Assembly: GCA_002327785.1 (NCBI GenBank)
Contig: DCUI01000154.1
Coordinates: 171-50,276 of the forward strand
Direction: 5' to 3'
Length of the DNA: 50,106 nt
Origin: Phycisphaerales bacterium UBA2218
Lineage (GTDB): Bacteria; Planctomycetota; Phycisphaerae; Sedimentisphaerales; Anaerobacaceae
The translations under genes and the position numbers were made by a program. The notes beneath the pieces are model-generated. The model did no database searches. It saw only the letters and a program-made list of their open reading frames with translations, and had not been told where the DNA came from. Below are positions 41,779 through 50,106 of the stretch, one piece after another; position 1 is the stretch's first letter, and each line of letters starts with the position of its first letter.

Positions 41779-41960
41779 GGGATGTGAATGCGTGAATTCG
41801 GCGAAGCCCCTCAACAAGAGGGGCTTCGCCTCTTGTGTCGCGGCGCCTTCTTAGAGACTCTCTTGAAGCGGCGCTGCGATTTGTCATGGTGAGCGAAGCG
41901 AACCATCCGGCCATTGAATAGGGGGGGCTCTCCAGTCCGCGGCCCGGATTCTTCGCCTCG
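41779..41960. repeat. Dispersed repeat, copy B
   Basis: It matches copy A (38251-38430) in order and sequence, including the terminator-like hairpin at its left end and the GCGATTTGTCATGG/GCGAAGCGAACC blocks. See copy A for details. Confidence 0.65.
41800..41830. terminator. 13-bp terminator hairpin after the 40929 client
   Basis: GGCGAAGCCCCTC (41800-41812) pairs perfectly with GAGGGGCTTCGCC (41818-41830) around loop AACAA. A short CTCTTGT follows. It is the left part of repeat copy B. Confidence 0.65.
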
Positions 41961-42077
41961 CCCAGAACGACGTGGCTGCTCTGCGAAGGTCGCGGGGGGC
42001 ATCTGCCCAAGTAGCACGGGCATCCTGCCCGTGTCCTTGACGGGTATCTTGCCGGCGCCAAAGACCTCTTCCCGGCA

Positions 42078-42159
42078 GGGGCGGATGGGGCTATTCGTCG
42101 GCGATGTGGATCCCTTTTCCATGCCGATTTCGATTTCAGCCTCCCTGGTCATGGGCAAG
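42078..42159. repeat. 82-bp direct repeat, unit 1
   Basis: This unit recurs at 42192-42273 with only a few base changes, from GGGGCGGAT to CATGGGCAAG. It includes CTATTCGTCGGCGATGTGG and TTTTCCATGCCGATTTC. There is no open frame suggesting a protein. Confidence 0.7.
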
Positions 42160-42191
42160 ATGCCCATGCTACGATGAATCAGCTCCGCCTT

Positions 42192-42273
42192 GGGGCGGAC
42201 GGGGCTATTCGTCGGCGATGTGGGCCCCTTTTCCATGCCGATTTCCATTTCTGCCTCCCTGATCATGGGCAAG
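42192..42273. repeat. 82-bp direct repeat, unit 2
   Basis: This is the second copy of the unit at 42078-42159, 114 bases downstream in the same orientation, with scattered substitutions. It is noncoding by appearance. Confidence 0.7.
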
Positions 42274-42452
42274 CTTTCCTTGTCCACGCGGGAGGGATGC
42301 AGTAGAATGCCCCCAGGTTGCCGGTGGTTCCGGGGGACGAGAGACATCTGATGAGCACTGTGTGCTCCGGACAGAAGTCGCCTCCATCCCCGGCGAGGCA
42401 TCGGTGAAACGGAGGTCGGCTCTTGTGGATGCTTTCTATGAGGGAACGTGCC

Positions 42453-45400
42453 ATGTGTGATCGACGTGCTGGTGGAAAGGTCAATGTCAAGCTGCTGATC
42501 CTTCTGATCGCTGTCGTAGCGGCGATCGGGGTGTCTCTGGTCGTCGCCCGCCAGGTCCGCAGGCGCGTGCTTTCGGAACGGGCGCTGGCGGCCGGCCAGG
42601 CGGCGTTCGAGAAGCAGGATTGGGCCGTCGCGGCGAAGAGTTTCAGAGAGTACCTCGGTCGAAATCCCGACGACCTCGACATCCTTCGCAAATACGGCGA
42701 GGCATCGCTGGCGGTGCGTCCGCTGGATGCCCATGCGGTCGGCGGGGCCATCTCGGCCTATCGTCGCATCATGGAACTGGACCCGCTCGACGACACGGTT
42801 TCCGACCCGACGCGAAGCGGCGCTTCGACGCAGCTTGTGAGGCTGTATGCCCTCATCGGCAACCTGGAGGAGCTCGCCGGCGTCGCGAGGACCCGAATCG
42901 AGCGTGACCCGAACGATCTGAAGGCCCCGCTCTGGCTGGCGGAGGCACAGATCCAGTTGAACAGGTCTGCGGAGGCTCGACAGACGCTGGAGACTTTCAT
43001 TCAACGGCTCGAGGCCCTGCCGGGCAAGCACGTCGAATACGTGCGGGCCTGTTCTCAGATGAGCCGCCTCGTGGCCGCCGAGCTTGCTCGCAAGCCCCAG
43101 GCCCAGGGTGAAACTCCCGGTGAGGAGCCTTCTGTGGAGGCCGACGAGGGGCCCGGCCCGCAGGCCGCGCCCTTAGACTGGCTCAACAAGGCTGTGGCCT
43201 ATGCCCCGACATCCGCCGAGGCGCTCGTCTATCGCGCGCTCTTTTACCGCCAGCGGGCGGCCGCTTCCGATGTGAACGACCCGGATCGCCCGCTCTTGCT
43301 GTCGTTGGCCCGAAGGGACCTTGAGGCCGCCGACAGCCTGGGCACGGAGGACCCTCTCGTTCGCCATTCGCTGGGGGTTGAGTGGATGGTCCATGGCGAG
43401 TTGGATCGGGCCCAGGCCGAGTTGGAGGCCGCGGACAAGCTACCTAAGGAGATGCTGAAAGAGCAGTTCCTCGACATCGACGATTGGACCGTGAAGCGGT
43501 TCCTCCTTGGCTCGGAACTGGCCATGCGCCAGGGGAACGCGGCGAAGGCCGCTGCTCTCGCGGATGAGACCCTGGCCTCGCTCACCGAGCAGGCGAAGGG
43601 GCACAGGGTCCTGGTGTTGCCCGCCGTGGTTCAGGCCTACGTGGCCGCAGAACGCGTTCAGGACGCACGCCGGTGTCTGACTGAATACACCGGTCTTTTG
43701 GAGGGTCAGCCGGACCAGGCGGCATCGACACAGGCGCTTGCCGCACTGAAGGCCGTGGTGGAAGCCGCGGAGAATCGGCCCTACGCCGTCATCGATCTGC
43801 TCAGGCCCGTGGTGGGGGAGGATGCCAATAGTCTGCCCGTGCTGCGGATGCTGGCGCAGGCCTATGGCCAGACGGGCCAGACCGCCCGGGCCGTCGATGC
43901 GCTGGAGCAGTACCGTCGTCTCAATCCGTCCAACCGGCAGGTTGTGAGGGAATTGGCGAGGCTGTACGCCAGAACGGGCGACTTCGTGAAGGCGTCCGAT
44001 CTGGCGAAAGAGGCGGCGTCTCTGGACCCGACGGATGTCGGCGTCAGACTCCTGCGCGTCGGGGCGGAGATCAGCGAAGCGACCGGACGGGCGCAAGGCG
44101 CCGATACGATGAAGCTGAATGCCTTGTCGGCGGAGCTCGCAGGCCTGCGGCAGCAGTACCCCAACCAGGTGGAGGTCCGCGTCTTTCAGTCGATCGTGGC
44201 GGCGTCTCTCGGTCAGCCCGAGCAGGCGGAGCGAGAGTTGAAGCTGGCCATCGAAGAGTGTGAGAACCCGTTGCGAGCGGAGATCCAACTCGTGGGTCAC
44301 TACATCAGCGCGGGGCGAGTGGACGATGCGGTGGCTGTTTGCGAGGCAGCCTGCCGGCGTCAGAGCGGTGCGGCGGAACCGTGGCTCGCCCTCTGTGATG
44401 TCTACATGGTCAAGGGCGATCATGATTCCGCTCGTCGCAGCCTTCGCCAGGGTCTCGATGCGGTCAAGGAGAGTCGCGCGAGGCGGTCCGTATCCACGAA
44501 GCTCGCCGTTCTGGAGCTCACGTACGGGGATCGGGCCACGGGGATCGGTCTTTTGAAGGAGTTGACCGCCGACCCGCAGGAGATCCAGGCCCGCCTGCTG
44601 CTTCTGGGGCTCCAGGAAATCCGGGAAGACCCCACCACCGGCGAAAAGCTCATCGGCGAGTTGAGACAGGCCGAGGGGGAGAACGGGCTGTGGTGGCGGC
44701 TGTATCAGGCGTCCTTGTGGCTGTCCGGCGAGAACGCGGCCGCAAAGCAGAAGGAGATCGCGACTCTGCTTCAGTACTGCGTCGATGCGGACCCGACCTG
44801 GCCGGCGCCGGCGCTGCTCCTGGCACAGATGTACGCGCAGCAGGGAGACTCGACGCAAGCGGAGCAGATCTACCGGCAGGGACTCCTCGCGAACCCATCG
44901 GCCGCCGAAATCGCAGACCGATTGCTGGGCCTCCTTGTAAGCGAGGGTCGCTATGCAGATGCCGAGAAAGTGCTTCGGCAGATCCAGAACCCTCGAATTG
45001 CCGCCGGCTGGCAAGTCCGTCTGGCCGTCGGCGCCGGCGATTTCTCGCGGGCCATCGATGAGCTCAGACTCAAGATATCGAACGACAGCAAGGATGCAGC
45101 GTCGCGGGTGGAGCTGGCGAGACTCCTATACCAGGAGACAAAAGACGCCGCCCAGGCCATGCGATACCTCGATGAAGCCAAGGCGATTGCCCCTGACTCT
45201 CGCACGTTGACGGCCGTGAGGGCGTCGATCCTGAGGGGGGAGGGCAAGGAGGCGGAGGCCCAGCGTGTCCTGGATGACTATGTGACGGACCGCAATGACT
45301 TTGAAGCGTACTGGATGCGAGCCGTCTATCTGGCGGAAGCGGGGGACGTTGCGCGTGCCGAGCAGGATTACCGTAAGCTGACGACGCTCGCCGATCGCGC

Positions 45401-46988
45401 GGCGGCGGGATATGACCTGCTGGGCAGTTTCTACGTGAGCATCGGGAGGCTGGATCAGGGGGTCGCGGCCGTTGAAGAGGGTCTGCGGGCGTATCCCGAT
45501 GACGCGCAATTGAAGCGGCGACTGATGCGTCTGTTGTTCTCCCGGACCCAGGGGCCGGATCGAGACAGAGCCTTTGAAATCCTGACGGAGTTGGAGGCAA
45601 GACAGCCGCAAGACGCCGAGTTGCTGATGGTCAGGGCCATGCAGATACTTGGCGACCCGGCGCCGACGCCACAGTCCTTGGCGAATGCCAGGGAGAAACT
45701 GGAGGCGGCTGTCCAGCGGGAGCCGACGGCCGTCAATGCGCACCTGGCCTTGATTGGCATTGCGATGCGGGAGCGGCAGTATCAGACCGCCGGCGATCTT
45801 GCCGCTCGTGCTCTGACGTTCAATCCCAATGTCCCGGCCCTGTTGGTTGCCAGAGCCAGAGTGGAACTTGCACTCGGTTACCCCCCCATGGCAGCCAAGC
45901 TCGCCCGACAGGTTCTCCAGCAAGATCCCAACAACATGGAGGCGATCGACGTGTTCACTCAGGCTGCGCTTGGCGGCAGGGATCGCAATCTCCTGGAACA
46001 AGCTCGGACAGTGATCGAGCCATTGATTCGTCGCGGTCCTGTAAATCAGGGCCTGGTGCTCTCCAAGGCGCGCGTCCTGGCTGAGCTGGAGTTTCCCCGA
46101 GACGCCATTGCCGATCTGGATGCCTATTGTCAGACCCCGGAGGGAAGCAGAAGCATCATAGCTCTCGTGACGCTGAGCGATCTGCATCGTATGGCAGGCG
46201 ACATGGCTCAAGCGGAGAAAGCCGTCCAACGGGCAGAACAACTGGAGCCGAACAATCAGATAGTGGTTCATTCCCGTTTCCTTCTGCTGGCGTCGATGAA
46301 ACGGTTCGACGAGATCAAACAGATCATTCCGGCATATATTTCGGCCAAAGAGCAGGATCTGGGGATTATCCGGAATGCGGCGTTTATGCTGATATCGTCC
46401 GAGTCGCCGGAACTGAGGAAAGAGGGAATCAGACTGTTCCGGCATGCGGTTTCCCTGTGGCCGACCTCGGCGGAGGCACAGTTGGGTCTGGCTACCGGCC
46501 TGTACCAGATTGGGGATGCCGAAGCGGCGGCGGAGAACTACCGGAAGTGGCTCCAGCGGCACCCGGACGATACGCGAGCTCTCAATGATCTTGCCTGGAT
46601 CCTGCAGGAGCGGTTCCAACGCTACGACGAGGCGCTGGAGCTGGCGAACCGGGGCATCCGCATAGCTCCCACGGATGTGCACCTGCTCGACACGAAGGGG
46701 ACTATTCTGTCCAACATGCCCGACCGGCTGGCCGAGGCGAAGAGCTGCTTCGAGGAGATCATTGGGCTGTCTTCTTCCGATCCTCGCCGGCTGGCTGCAA
46801 CATGCCTCCAACTGGGCCGCTTGTGCGTGAAGCTCGATGACGCCGTGCAGGCAAGGCAGTACCTTGAGAGGGCCCTGGAGGTCGACCGCAAGGACAACGT
46901 CCTCACGGCACAGGAACGCGCAGAGATCGGCCGGTTGATTGAGGGACTGACCGACCCGACCGCGTCGCCATCGGACGACCGGAGGTAA
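42453..46988 (+). CDS. Giant membrane-anchored TPR-repeat protein
   Basis: The ~1511-residue protein has one N-terminal membrane helix (VKLLILLIAVVAAIGVSLVV, near residue 10-30). The rest consists of helical tetratricopeptide repeats, e.g. AAKSFREYLGRNPDDLDILR and AAENYRKWLQRHPDDTRALN-DLAW. It would be an inner-membrane scaffold with a long periplasmic or cytoplasmic TPR array. Large TPR proteins accompany PEP-CTERM/exosortase systems in other bacteria (PrsT type), which makes a link with the neighbouring clients plausible but unproven. AGGGA seven bases before ATG 42453 decides the start. The stretch is GC-rich with no frameshift. Confidence 0.85.
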   Translation: MCDRRAGGKVNVKLLILLIAVVAAIGVSLVVARQVRRRVLSERALAAGQAAFEKQDWAVAAKSFREYLGRNPDDLDILRKYGEASLAVRPLDAHAVGGAISAYRRIMELDPLDDTVSDPTRSGASTQLVRLYALIGNLEELAGVARTRIERDPNDLKAPLWLAEAQIQLNRSAEARQTLETFIQRLEALPGKHVEYVRACSQMSRLVAAELARKPQAQGETPGEEPSVEADEGPGPQAAPLDWLNKAVAYAPTSAEALVYRALFYRQRAAASDVNDPDRPLLLSLARRDLEAADSLGTEDPLVRHSLGVEWMVHGELDRAQAELEAADKLPKEMLKEQFLDIDDWTVKRFLLGSELAMRQGNAAKAAALADETLASLTEQAKGHRVLVLPAVVQAYVAAERVQDARRCLTEYTGLLEGQPDQAASTQALAALKAVVEAAENRPYAVIDLLRPVVGEDANSLPVLRMLAQAYGQTGQTARAVDALEQYRRLNPSNRQVVRELARLYARTGDFVKASDLAKEAASLDPTDVGVRLLRVGAEISEATGRAQGADTMKLNALSAELAGLRQQYPNQVEVRVFQSIVAASLGQPEQAERELKLAIEECENPLRAEIQLVGHYISAGRVDDAVAVCEAACRRQSGAAEPWLALCDVYMVKGDHDSARRSLRQGLDAVKESRARRSVSTKLAVLELTYGDRATGIGLLKELTADPQEIQARLLLLGLQEIREDPTTGEKLIGELRQAEGENGLWWRLYQASLWLSGENAAAKQKEIATLLQYCVDADPTWPAPALLLAQMYAQQGDSTQAEQIYRQGLLANPSAAEIADRLLGLLVSEGRYADAEKVLRQIQNPRIAAGWQVRLAVGAGDFSRAIDELRLKISNDSKDAASRVELARLLYQETKDAAQAMRYLDEAKAIAPDSRTLTAVRASILRGEGKEAEAQRVLDDYVTDRNDFEAYWMRAVYLAEAGDVARAEQDYRKLTTLADRAAAGYDLLGSFYVSIGRLDQGVAAVEEGLRAYPDDAQLKRRLMRLLFSRTQGPDRDRAFEILTELEARQPQDAELLMVRAMQILGDPAPTPQSLANAREKLEAAVQREPTAVNAHLALIGIAMRERQYQTAGDLAARALTFNPNVPALLVARARVELALGYPPMAAKLARQVLQQDPNNMEAIDVFTQAALGGRDRNLLEQARTVIEPLIRRGPVNQGLVLSKARVLAELEFPRDAIADLDAYCQTPEGSRSIIALVTLSDLHRMAGDMAQAEKAVQRAEQLEPNNQIVVHSRFLLLASMKRFDEIKQIIPAYISAKEQDLGIIRNAAFMLISSESPELRKEGIRLFRHAVSLWPTSAEAQLGLATGLYQIGDAEAAAENYRKWLQRHPDDTRALNDLAWILQERFQRYDEALELANRGIRIAPTDVHLLDTKGTILSNMPDRLAEAKSCFEEIIGLSSSDPRRLAATCLQLGRLCVKLDDAVQARQYLERALEVDRKDNVLTAQERAEIGRLIEGLTDPTASPSDDRR

Positions 46989-47223
46989 CGCACAGCGGTC
47001 GAACGCGTTGGCGCCAACGTGATCCGCGTGAGCCGAGGTCTCCTTTCTGACGCTTTTCTCCAGCATTTTATCCCACTGCGGAGGAGAGTTTTCTGCGTGT
47101 GATTGCCCCTCTCGGTTGTCGATCGCCTCATTTTGATGCGCTGTTGATGATTCGGCTTTGAAAGGCGGGACGGCTCTTCCGCGAAGTTCCCACCGATTCT
47201 CGCCCATCCCAGCAAAGCCGATC

Positions 47224-47256
47224 AGCGAGGGCCAGAAATGGCCCTCGCTTTTTTTT
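47224..47256 (+). terminator. Rho-independent terminator
   Basis: AGCGAGGGCCA (47224-47234) pairs perfectly with TGGCCCTCGCT (47239-47249) around loop GAAA and is followed by eight T. It closes the transcript of the TPR gene. Confidence 0.92.
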
Positions 47257-47332
47257 CGCAATTCTTTTTACCCGATCCTTGATATACTATATGGGTCAGG
47301 CGATTTTTTTATCGGCCGTGGGCGCTTCTGCG

Positions 47333-47420
47333 ATAACGTAAGGTATTCTTCGCTTTTTTGTATCGGACCATCAGGGATAACGTAAGGTATTCTTCGCTTT
47401 TTTGTATCGGACCATCAGGA
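47333..47420. repeat. 44-bp tandem duplication upstream of holB
   Basis: Bases 47333-47376 are repeated directly at 47377-47420 with one mismatch at the last base. Each unit includes ATAACGTAAGG, TTCTTCGCTTTTTT and TATCGGACCATCAGG. The second copy ends 24 bases before the holB start. A recent tandem duplication is the simplest reading. Confidence 0.85.
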
Positions 47421-47443
47421 ATCTCCAATCAGAGATCTGAGAT

Positions 47444-48574
47444 ATGTCGCTACGAGAGGTTTTCTGCCAGGACCGGGCGATCGGGATCCTGCAGCGTGGC
47501 TTGGCCGCAGGTCGCCCGGCCCATGCCTATATCTTTGCCGGCCCGGACGGCGTGGGCAAGTATAAGACCGCACACCAGTGGGCCAGGCTGCTGCTGTGCG
47601 CGAATCCGCAGATCGACCAGGGGGCAGAGGGGCCATTCGCCGATAGCTGCGGGTCGTGTGAGTCGTGCACGCTTATGGAGACCGGCTCACATCCCGATTA
47701 TGCCCACGTGTACAAGGAACTGCTCGAATACACCAAGGAGGGCAGGGGCAAGAAGACGCCGGTGGATCTGGCTATCGACGTGATCCGTGAGTTCCTGATC
47801 GACCAGGTTGCGACCCGACCGACGCTGTCGAAACGAAAGGTCTACGTCGTCAGCGAGGCCCAGAAGCTGAACGCCAACTCACAGAACGCCCTGCTCAAGG
47901 TCCTGGAGGAACCGCCTTCGTACTGCACGATCATCCTTCTGTGCACCCGGCTGGAGCAACTGCTGCCGACGATCAAATCGCGATGCCAGATCGTCCGATT
48001 CGGGCCGGTCGAGGCCAGGCGGATCGTGGACCAGTTGACTGCAGGCGGGCTCGGCTCGCGCGAGGCCGTCTTCTTTGCCCGGCTTGCCCAGGGTAGTCTG
48101 GGTCTGGCCTGCCAGTGGGCCCGGCTCGAACGCGACGGCGTGGGCCTCTACGGGATGAAGAAGAACCTGGTTGCGTCGCTGGCCGACCTTCAGTTGGCCG
48201 GCGTGCCCGGCATCGTGGATCGAATCCAGGAGGCCGCCAAGGGAATCGCCGTCGGCTGGGGGAATCTCGACAAGGCGACGAGCAAGAGTGATCTGACCCG
48301 CCGGGCGCAGAGGACGCTGATCCAGATTCTCATCTGTGCCCTGTATGATGTGGCAATCCATCACGTTGCGGCCGACCGACCGCTGGTCAATGCCGACCAG
48401 GCCCCGCAGATCGCAGCGCTGGCCGGTCGCCTGGGTCCCGAGCAGGCGATCGAGGGCGTTCGCGAGGGCTACGAGATGCTCCGCTGGCTCGACGACAACG
48501 CCAACGAGCGGCTAATTCTGGAGCGGCTATTGTTCCGGCTGTCGCGTTCGGCTATAATGGCCGCACAAAGTTGA
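47444..48574 (+). CDS. holB: DNA polymerase III clamp-loader delta' subunit
   Basis: The 376-residue AAA+ protein has the delta' pattern: N-terminal AGRPAHAYIFAGPDGVGKYK (P-loop-like), a Cys zinc module (CGSCESC near residue 71), VYVVSEAQKLNANSQNALLK (sensor/Walker B-like, followed by LEEPP), and SRCQIVRFGPV. It would help load the sliding clamp during replication. ATG 47444 follows the 44-bp duplication. The gene order holB-ricT-metG is conserved in many Gram-positive and planctomycete-like genomes, supporting the call. Confidence 0.93.
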   Translation: MSLREVFCQDRAIGILQRGLAAGRPAHAYIFAGPDGVGKYKTAHQWARLLLCANPQIDQGAEGPFADSCGSCESCTLMETGSHPDYAHVYKELLEYTKEGRGKKTPVDLAIDVIREFLIDQVATRPTLSKRKVYVVSEAQKLNANSQNALLKVLEEPPSYCTIILLCTRLEQLLPTIKSRCQIVRFGPVEARRIVDQLTAGGLGSREAVFFARLAQGSLGLACQWARLERDGVGLYGMKKNLVASLADLQLAGVPGIVDRIQEAAKGIAVGWGNLDKATSKSDLTRRAQRTLIQILICALYDVAIHHVAADRPLVNADQAPQIAALAGRLGPEQAIEGVREGYEMLRWLDDNANERLILERLLFRLSRSAIMAAQS

Positions 48575-48586
48575 GGATCATCACAG

Positions 48587-49672
48587 ATGGCAGAAGAAAC
48601 ACCGGTGAAGACCAAACCGGCTAAGAGCAGGAAGTTCCTGCTGATACGATATGGCCGCATGAATATTCTCGGGTTGTTTGAGCACAGTGAGACCGAGGTG
48701 CCTCGAACGCCGGCCCGCGTCGTCGTCAAGACCGACAAGGGGCTCGAGCTGGGCCATCTCGTGGGCCAGTTGAGCCATTACAAGGATGGGCGCTTCCGGC
48801 TGAGCGAAGAGCAGGTCTGCAGCTACTACGTCACCAGCGAGATCCAATTCAACACCGAGCCCGTGGGCAAGGTGGTGCGTTTTGCGACGCCGGACGACAT
48901 CAGCGAAGAACAGCACCTTCGGGCCATCACAGCCGAGGAGATCGAGAGCTGCGAGCGGATCGCCGCGGAGCTGGGTCTACAGATGAAGATCATCGACGCC
49001 GAGCACATCTTCGGCGGCGAACGCATCGTATACTACTTCATGGCAGAGGGCCGTGTGGACTTTCGCGAGTTGGTCCGCAAGCTGGCCCAGGAGTACCAGA
49101 CCCGGATCGAGATGCGCCAGATTGGGTCGCGCGACGAGGCCAAGCTGCTCGGCGACGTCGAGAGCTGCGGCCGGGAGTGCTGCTGCCTCCAATTCCTTCA
49201 ATTGCTCAAGCCCGTGAACATGCGGATGGCCAAGATGCAGAAGGCCACGCTGGACCCGTCGAAGATCTCGGGGTATTGCGGCCGGTTGAAATGCTGCCTG
49301 CGATACGAGGACCAAACCTATACGCAACTCAAGCAGAGCCTGCCCAAGAAGGGCGTGCTGGTCGAGACGGAAAACGGAGAGGGCAAAGTCATCGATGGCC
49401 AGATCCTGACCCAGCTCGTCGTCGTCGAGTATCCCAACGGTGATAAAGCCTCCTTCCCGGTCGAGGAGATCACGGTGTTGCCTGCCTCGGTTGCCCGACG
49501 CAAGCCGCAGCAGGGGGAGGGACCGGCCAATGCGAATCGGCGCGACGGGAGATCCGGCGCACCGCCTGCCCGTGAGTTGCCGCTGCCGGGTCGTGAGCGC
49601 CGGCCGGCTCCGAGTGAGCGACCGGCGGCTCCCGAGGAAGACATCGAGACTCCCGACGACACGCAACAGTGA
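48587..49672 (+). CDS. ricT: RicT/YaaT-like PSP1-domain protein
   Basis: The 361-residue protein has a PSP1 C-terminal-type domain: EDVESC-like GDVESCGRECCCLQFLQ near residue 200, SGYCGRLKCCLRYED near 228, and preceding RVDFRELVRKLAQEYQTRIE. These Cys clusters are where RicT binds Fe-S cofactors in the RicAFT complex of Bacillus, which affects RNA processing and development. The last ~60 residues are a low-complexity, Pro/Arg-rich tail that family members often lack. It lies 12 bases after holB and 15 bases before metG. Confidence 0.92.
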   Translation: MAEETPVKTKPAKSRKFLLIRYGRMNILGLFEHSETEVPRTPARVVVKTDKGLELGHLVGQLSHYKDGRFRLSEEQVCSYYVTSEIQFNTEPVGKVVRFATPDDISEEQHLRAITAEEIESCERIAAELGLQMKIIDAEHIFGGERIVYYFMAEGRVDFRELVRKLAQEYQTRIEMRQIGSRDEAKLLGDVESCGRECCCLQFLQLLKPVNMRMAKMQKATLDPSKISGYCGRLKCCLRYEDQTYTQLKQSLPKKGVLVETENGEGKVIDGQILTQLVVVEYPNGDKASFPVEEITVLPASVARRKPQQGEGPANANRRDGRSGAPPARELPLPGRERRPAPSERPAAPEEDIETPDDTQQ

Positions 49673-49687
49673 AAGACAAGGAGAACA

Positions 49688-50106
49688 ATGCCCCGAACGA
49701 TTGTCGTCACGTCAGCTTTGCCCTACGCGAACGGCCCCATTCACATCGGACACCTCGTGGAGTACGTGCAGACGGACATCTGGATCCGCTTTCAGAGGAT
49801 GTGCGGCAACCGAAGTTTCTACTTTTGCGCGGATGATACGCACGGCACGCCGATCATGATCAGCGCCCGCAGCGCGGGCATCACGCCGGAGCAGCTCATT
49901 GAGCGGATTCACACCGAGCATACGGCGGATTTCGCCAACTTCCACGTGGCTTTCGACAACTACTATACCACGCACTCGCCCGAGAACAAAACGCTCAGCG
50001 AGCTGATCTTCAGCCGGCTCAACGAAGCCGGCTCGATCGTGAAGCGCCCGGTCGGGCAGACCTACTGCGAGACCGACAAGATGCCGCTGCCGGACCGGTA
50101 CGTGCG
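49688..50106 (+). CDS. metG: Methionyl-tRNA synthetase (5' part, cut by window end)
   Basis: The first 139 codons encode the class I synthetase N-terminus VVTSALPYANGPIHIGHLVE, which contains the HIGH motif, followed by DIWIRFQRMCGNRSFYFCAD and DDTHGTPI. It would charge tRNA-Met. AAGGAG seven bases upstream supports the start. The rest lies beyond the window. The order holB-ricT-metG is as in Bacillus-like genomes. Confidence 0.95.
   Translation, partial: MPRTIVVTSALPYANGPIHIGHLVEYVQTDIWIRFQRMCGNRSFYFCADDTHGTPIMISARSAGITPEQLIERIHTEHTADFANFHVAFDNYYTTHSPENKTLSELIFSRLNEAGSIVKRPVGQTYCETDKMPLPDRYV

Larger units (their letters stand above)
41757..42452. other. Noncoding 696-bp repeat-rich gap
   Basis: No gene is credible. 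The gap is packed with repeat copy B (41779-41960) and two 82-bp direct repeats (42078-42159 and 42192-42273). Segments such as GGGCATCCTGCCCGTG and GGGCAAGATGCCCATGCT form small dyads typical of intergenic repeats. Confidence 0.6.
46989..47443. other. 455-bp gap with terminator and tandem duplication
   Basis: Besides the terminator (47224-47256) and the duplicated 44-bp unit (47333-47420), I see only A/T-rich sequence around 47256-47300 with -10-like hexamers (TATACT/TACTAT). These could drive holB, but I find no -35 with good spacing. Confidence 0.5.

Noticed and set aside
45126..47261. 711-codon minus-strand open frame, and smaller ones such as 43440-45014
   Set aside because: They lie antisense to the TPR gene and show no family motif. 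The TPR repeat frame explains the coding signal.
47333..47420. CRISPR-like array
   Set aside because: There are only two units, directly adjacent and without spacers, so it is a tandem duplication.
1..50106. tRNA genes, IS elements with transposase, integrases or a complete prophage
   Set aside because: I saw no T-loop GTTCGAATC-type blocks with acceptor stems and no transposase or integrase motifs in any frame.

Overview
The window looks like a chromosomal piece of a GC-rich planctomycete, most likely class Phycisphaerae (Sedimentisphaerales-like). This rests on exosortase-sorted secreted proteins with a VPLPGA-type tail, a hypothetical secreted family with a GPFQVGHSH motif, and noncoding dispersed repeats. 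It is a composition and family inference; no 16S rRNA is present to confirm it.

Layout. (1) Bases 1-436 hold the end of an rRNA operon: the 23S 3' end, a structured spacer, 5S rRNA and a terminator hairpin. (2) Bases 464-3341, minus strand: a choloylglycine-hydrolase-like secreted amidase, a flavodoxin and a serine-hydrolase gene cut off beside the rRNA terminator form one apparent operon. A class I aldolase-like ADH synthase lies upstream of it. (3) Bases 3342-4962 have no convincing gene and form the long leader region of the next cluster. (4) Bases 4963-28845, plus strand: a large exopolysaccharide locus. It encodes a fused chain-length regulator/tyrosine autokinase, a WecA-type initiating transferase, a Wzx-like flippase, an FkbM methyltransferase, five GT-B glycosyltransferases, an asparagine-synthase-like protein without the glutaminase cysteine, a DUF362 protein, a hexapeptide acyltransferase, a Wzy/WaaL-like polymerase, a CapK-like adenylating enzyme, a fused dehydrogenase/oxidoreductase, a six-hairpin-type protein and an N-acetyl-sugar amidotransferase. 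Many genes are separated by 1-10 bases or overlap, so translation is probably coupled. (5) Bases 29203-36538: a 1541-residue surface protein, a WecG/TagA transferase, an EpsI-domain protein and an exosortase. (6) Bases 36781-41756: exosortase clients. Three proteins end in nearly the same VPLPGA tail, one ends in a classical PEP-CTERM tail, and two paralogs of an unknown secreted family flank them, one of these frameshifted. (7) Bases 41757-42452 hold dispersed and direct repeats, followed by a 1511-residue TPR protein. (8) Bases 47444-50106: the housekeeping set holB-ricT-metG.

How it fits together. WecA probably starts a lipid-linked oligosaccharide that the glycosyltransferases, methyltransferase, amidotransferases and acyltransferase extend and decorate. 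The flippase and polymerase would export and polymerise it under control of the BY-kinase. The exosortase/EpsI pair next door probably anchors the VPLPGA and PEP proteins at the cell surface, perhaps in contact with this polysaccharide. Linkage of exosortase genes to exopolysaccharide loci is established for Gram-negative bacteria.

The most unusual features are three kinds of C-terminal sorting tail within 12.5 kb, paired with a single exosortase; a possible thioester-domain client; the duplicated unknown secreted family with one broken copy; and a noncoding repeat tail shared by two client genes.
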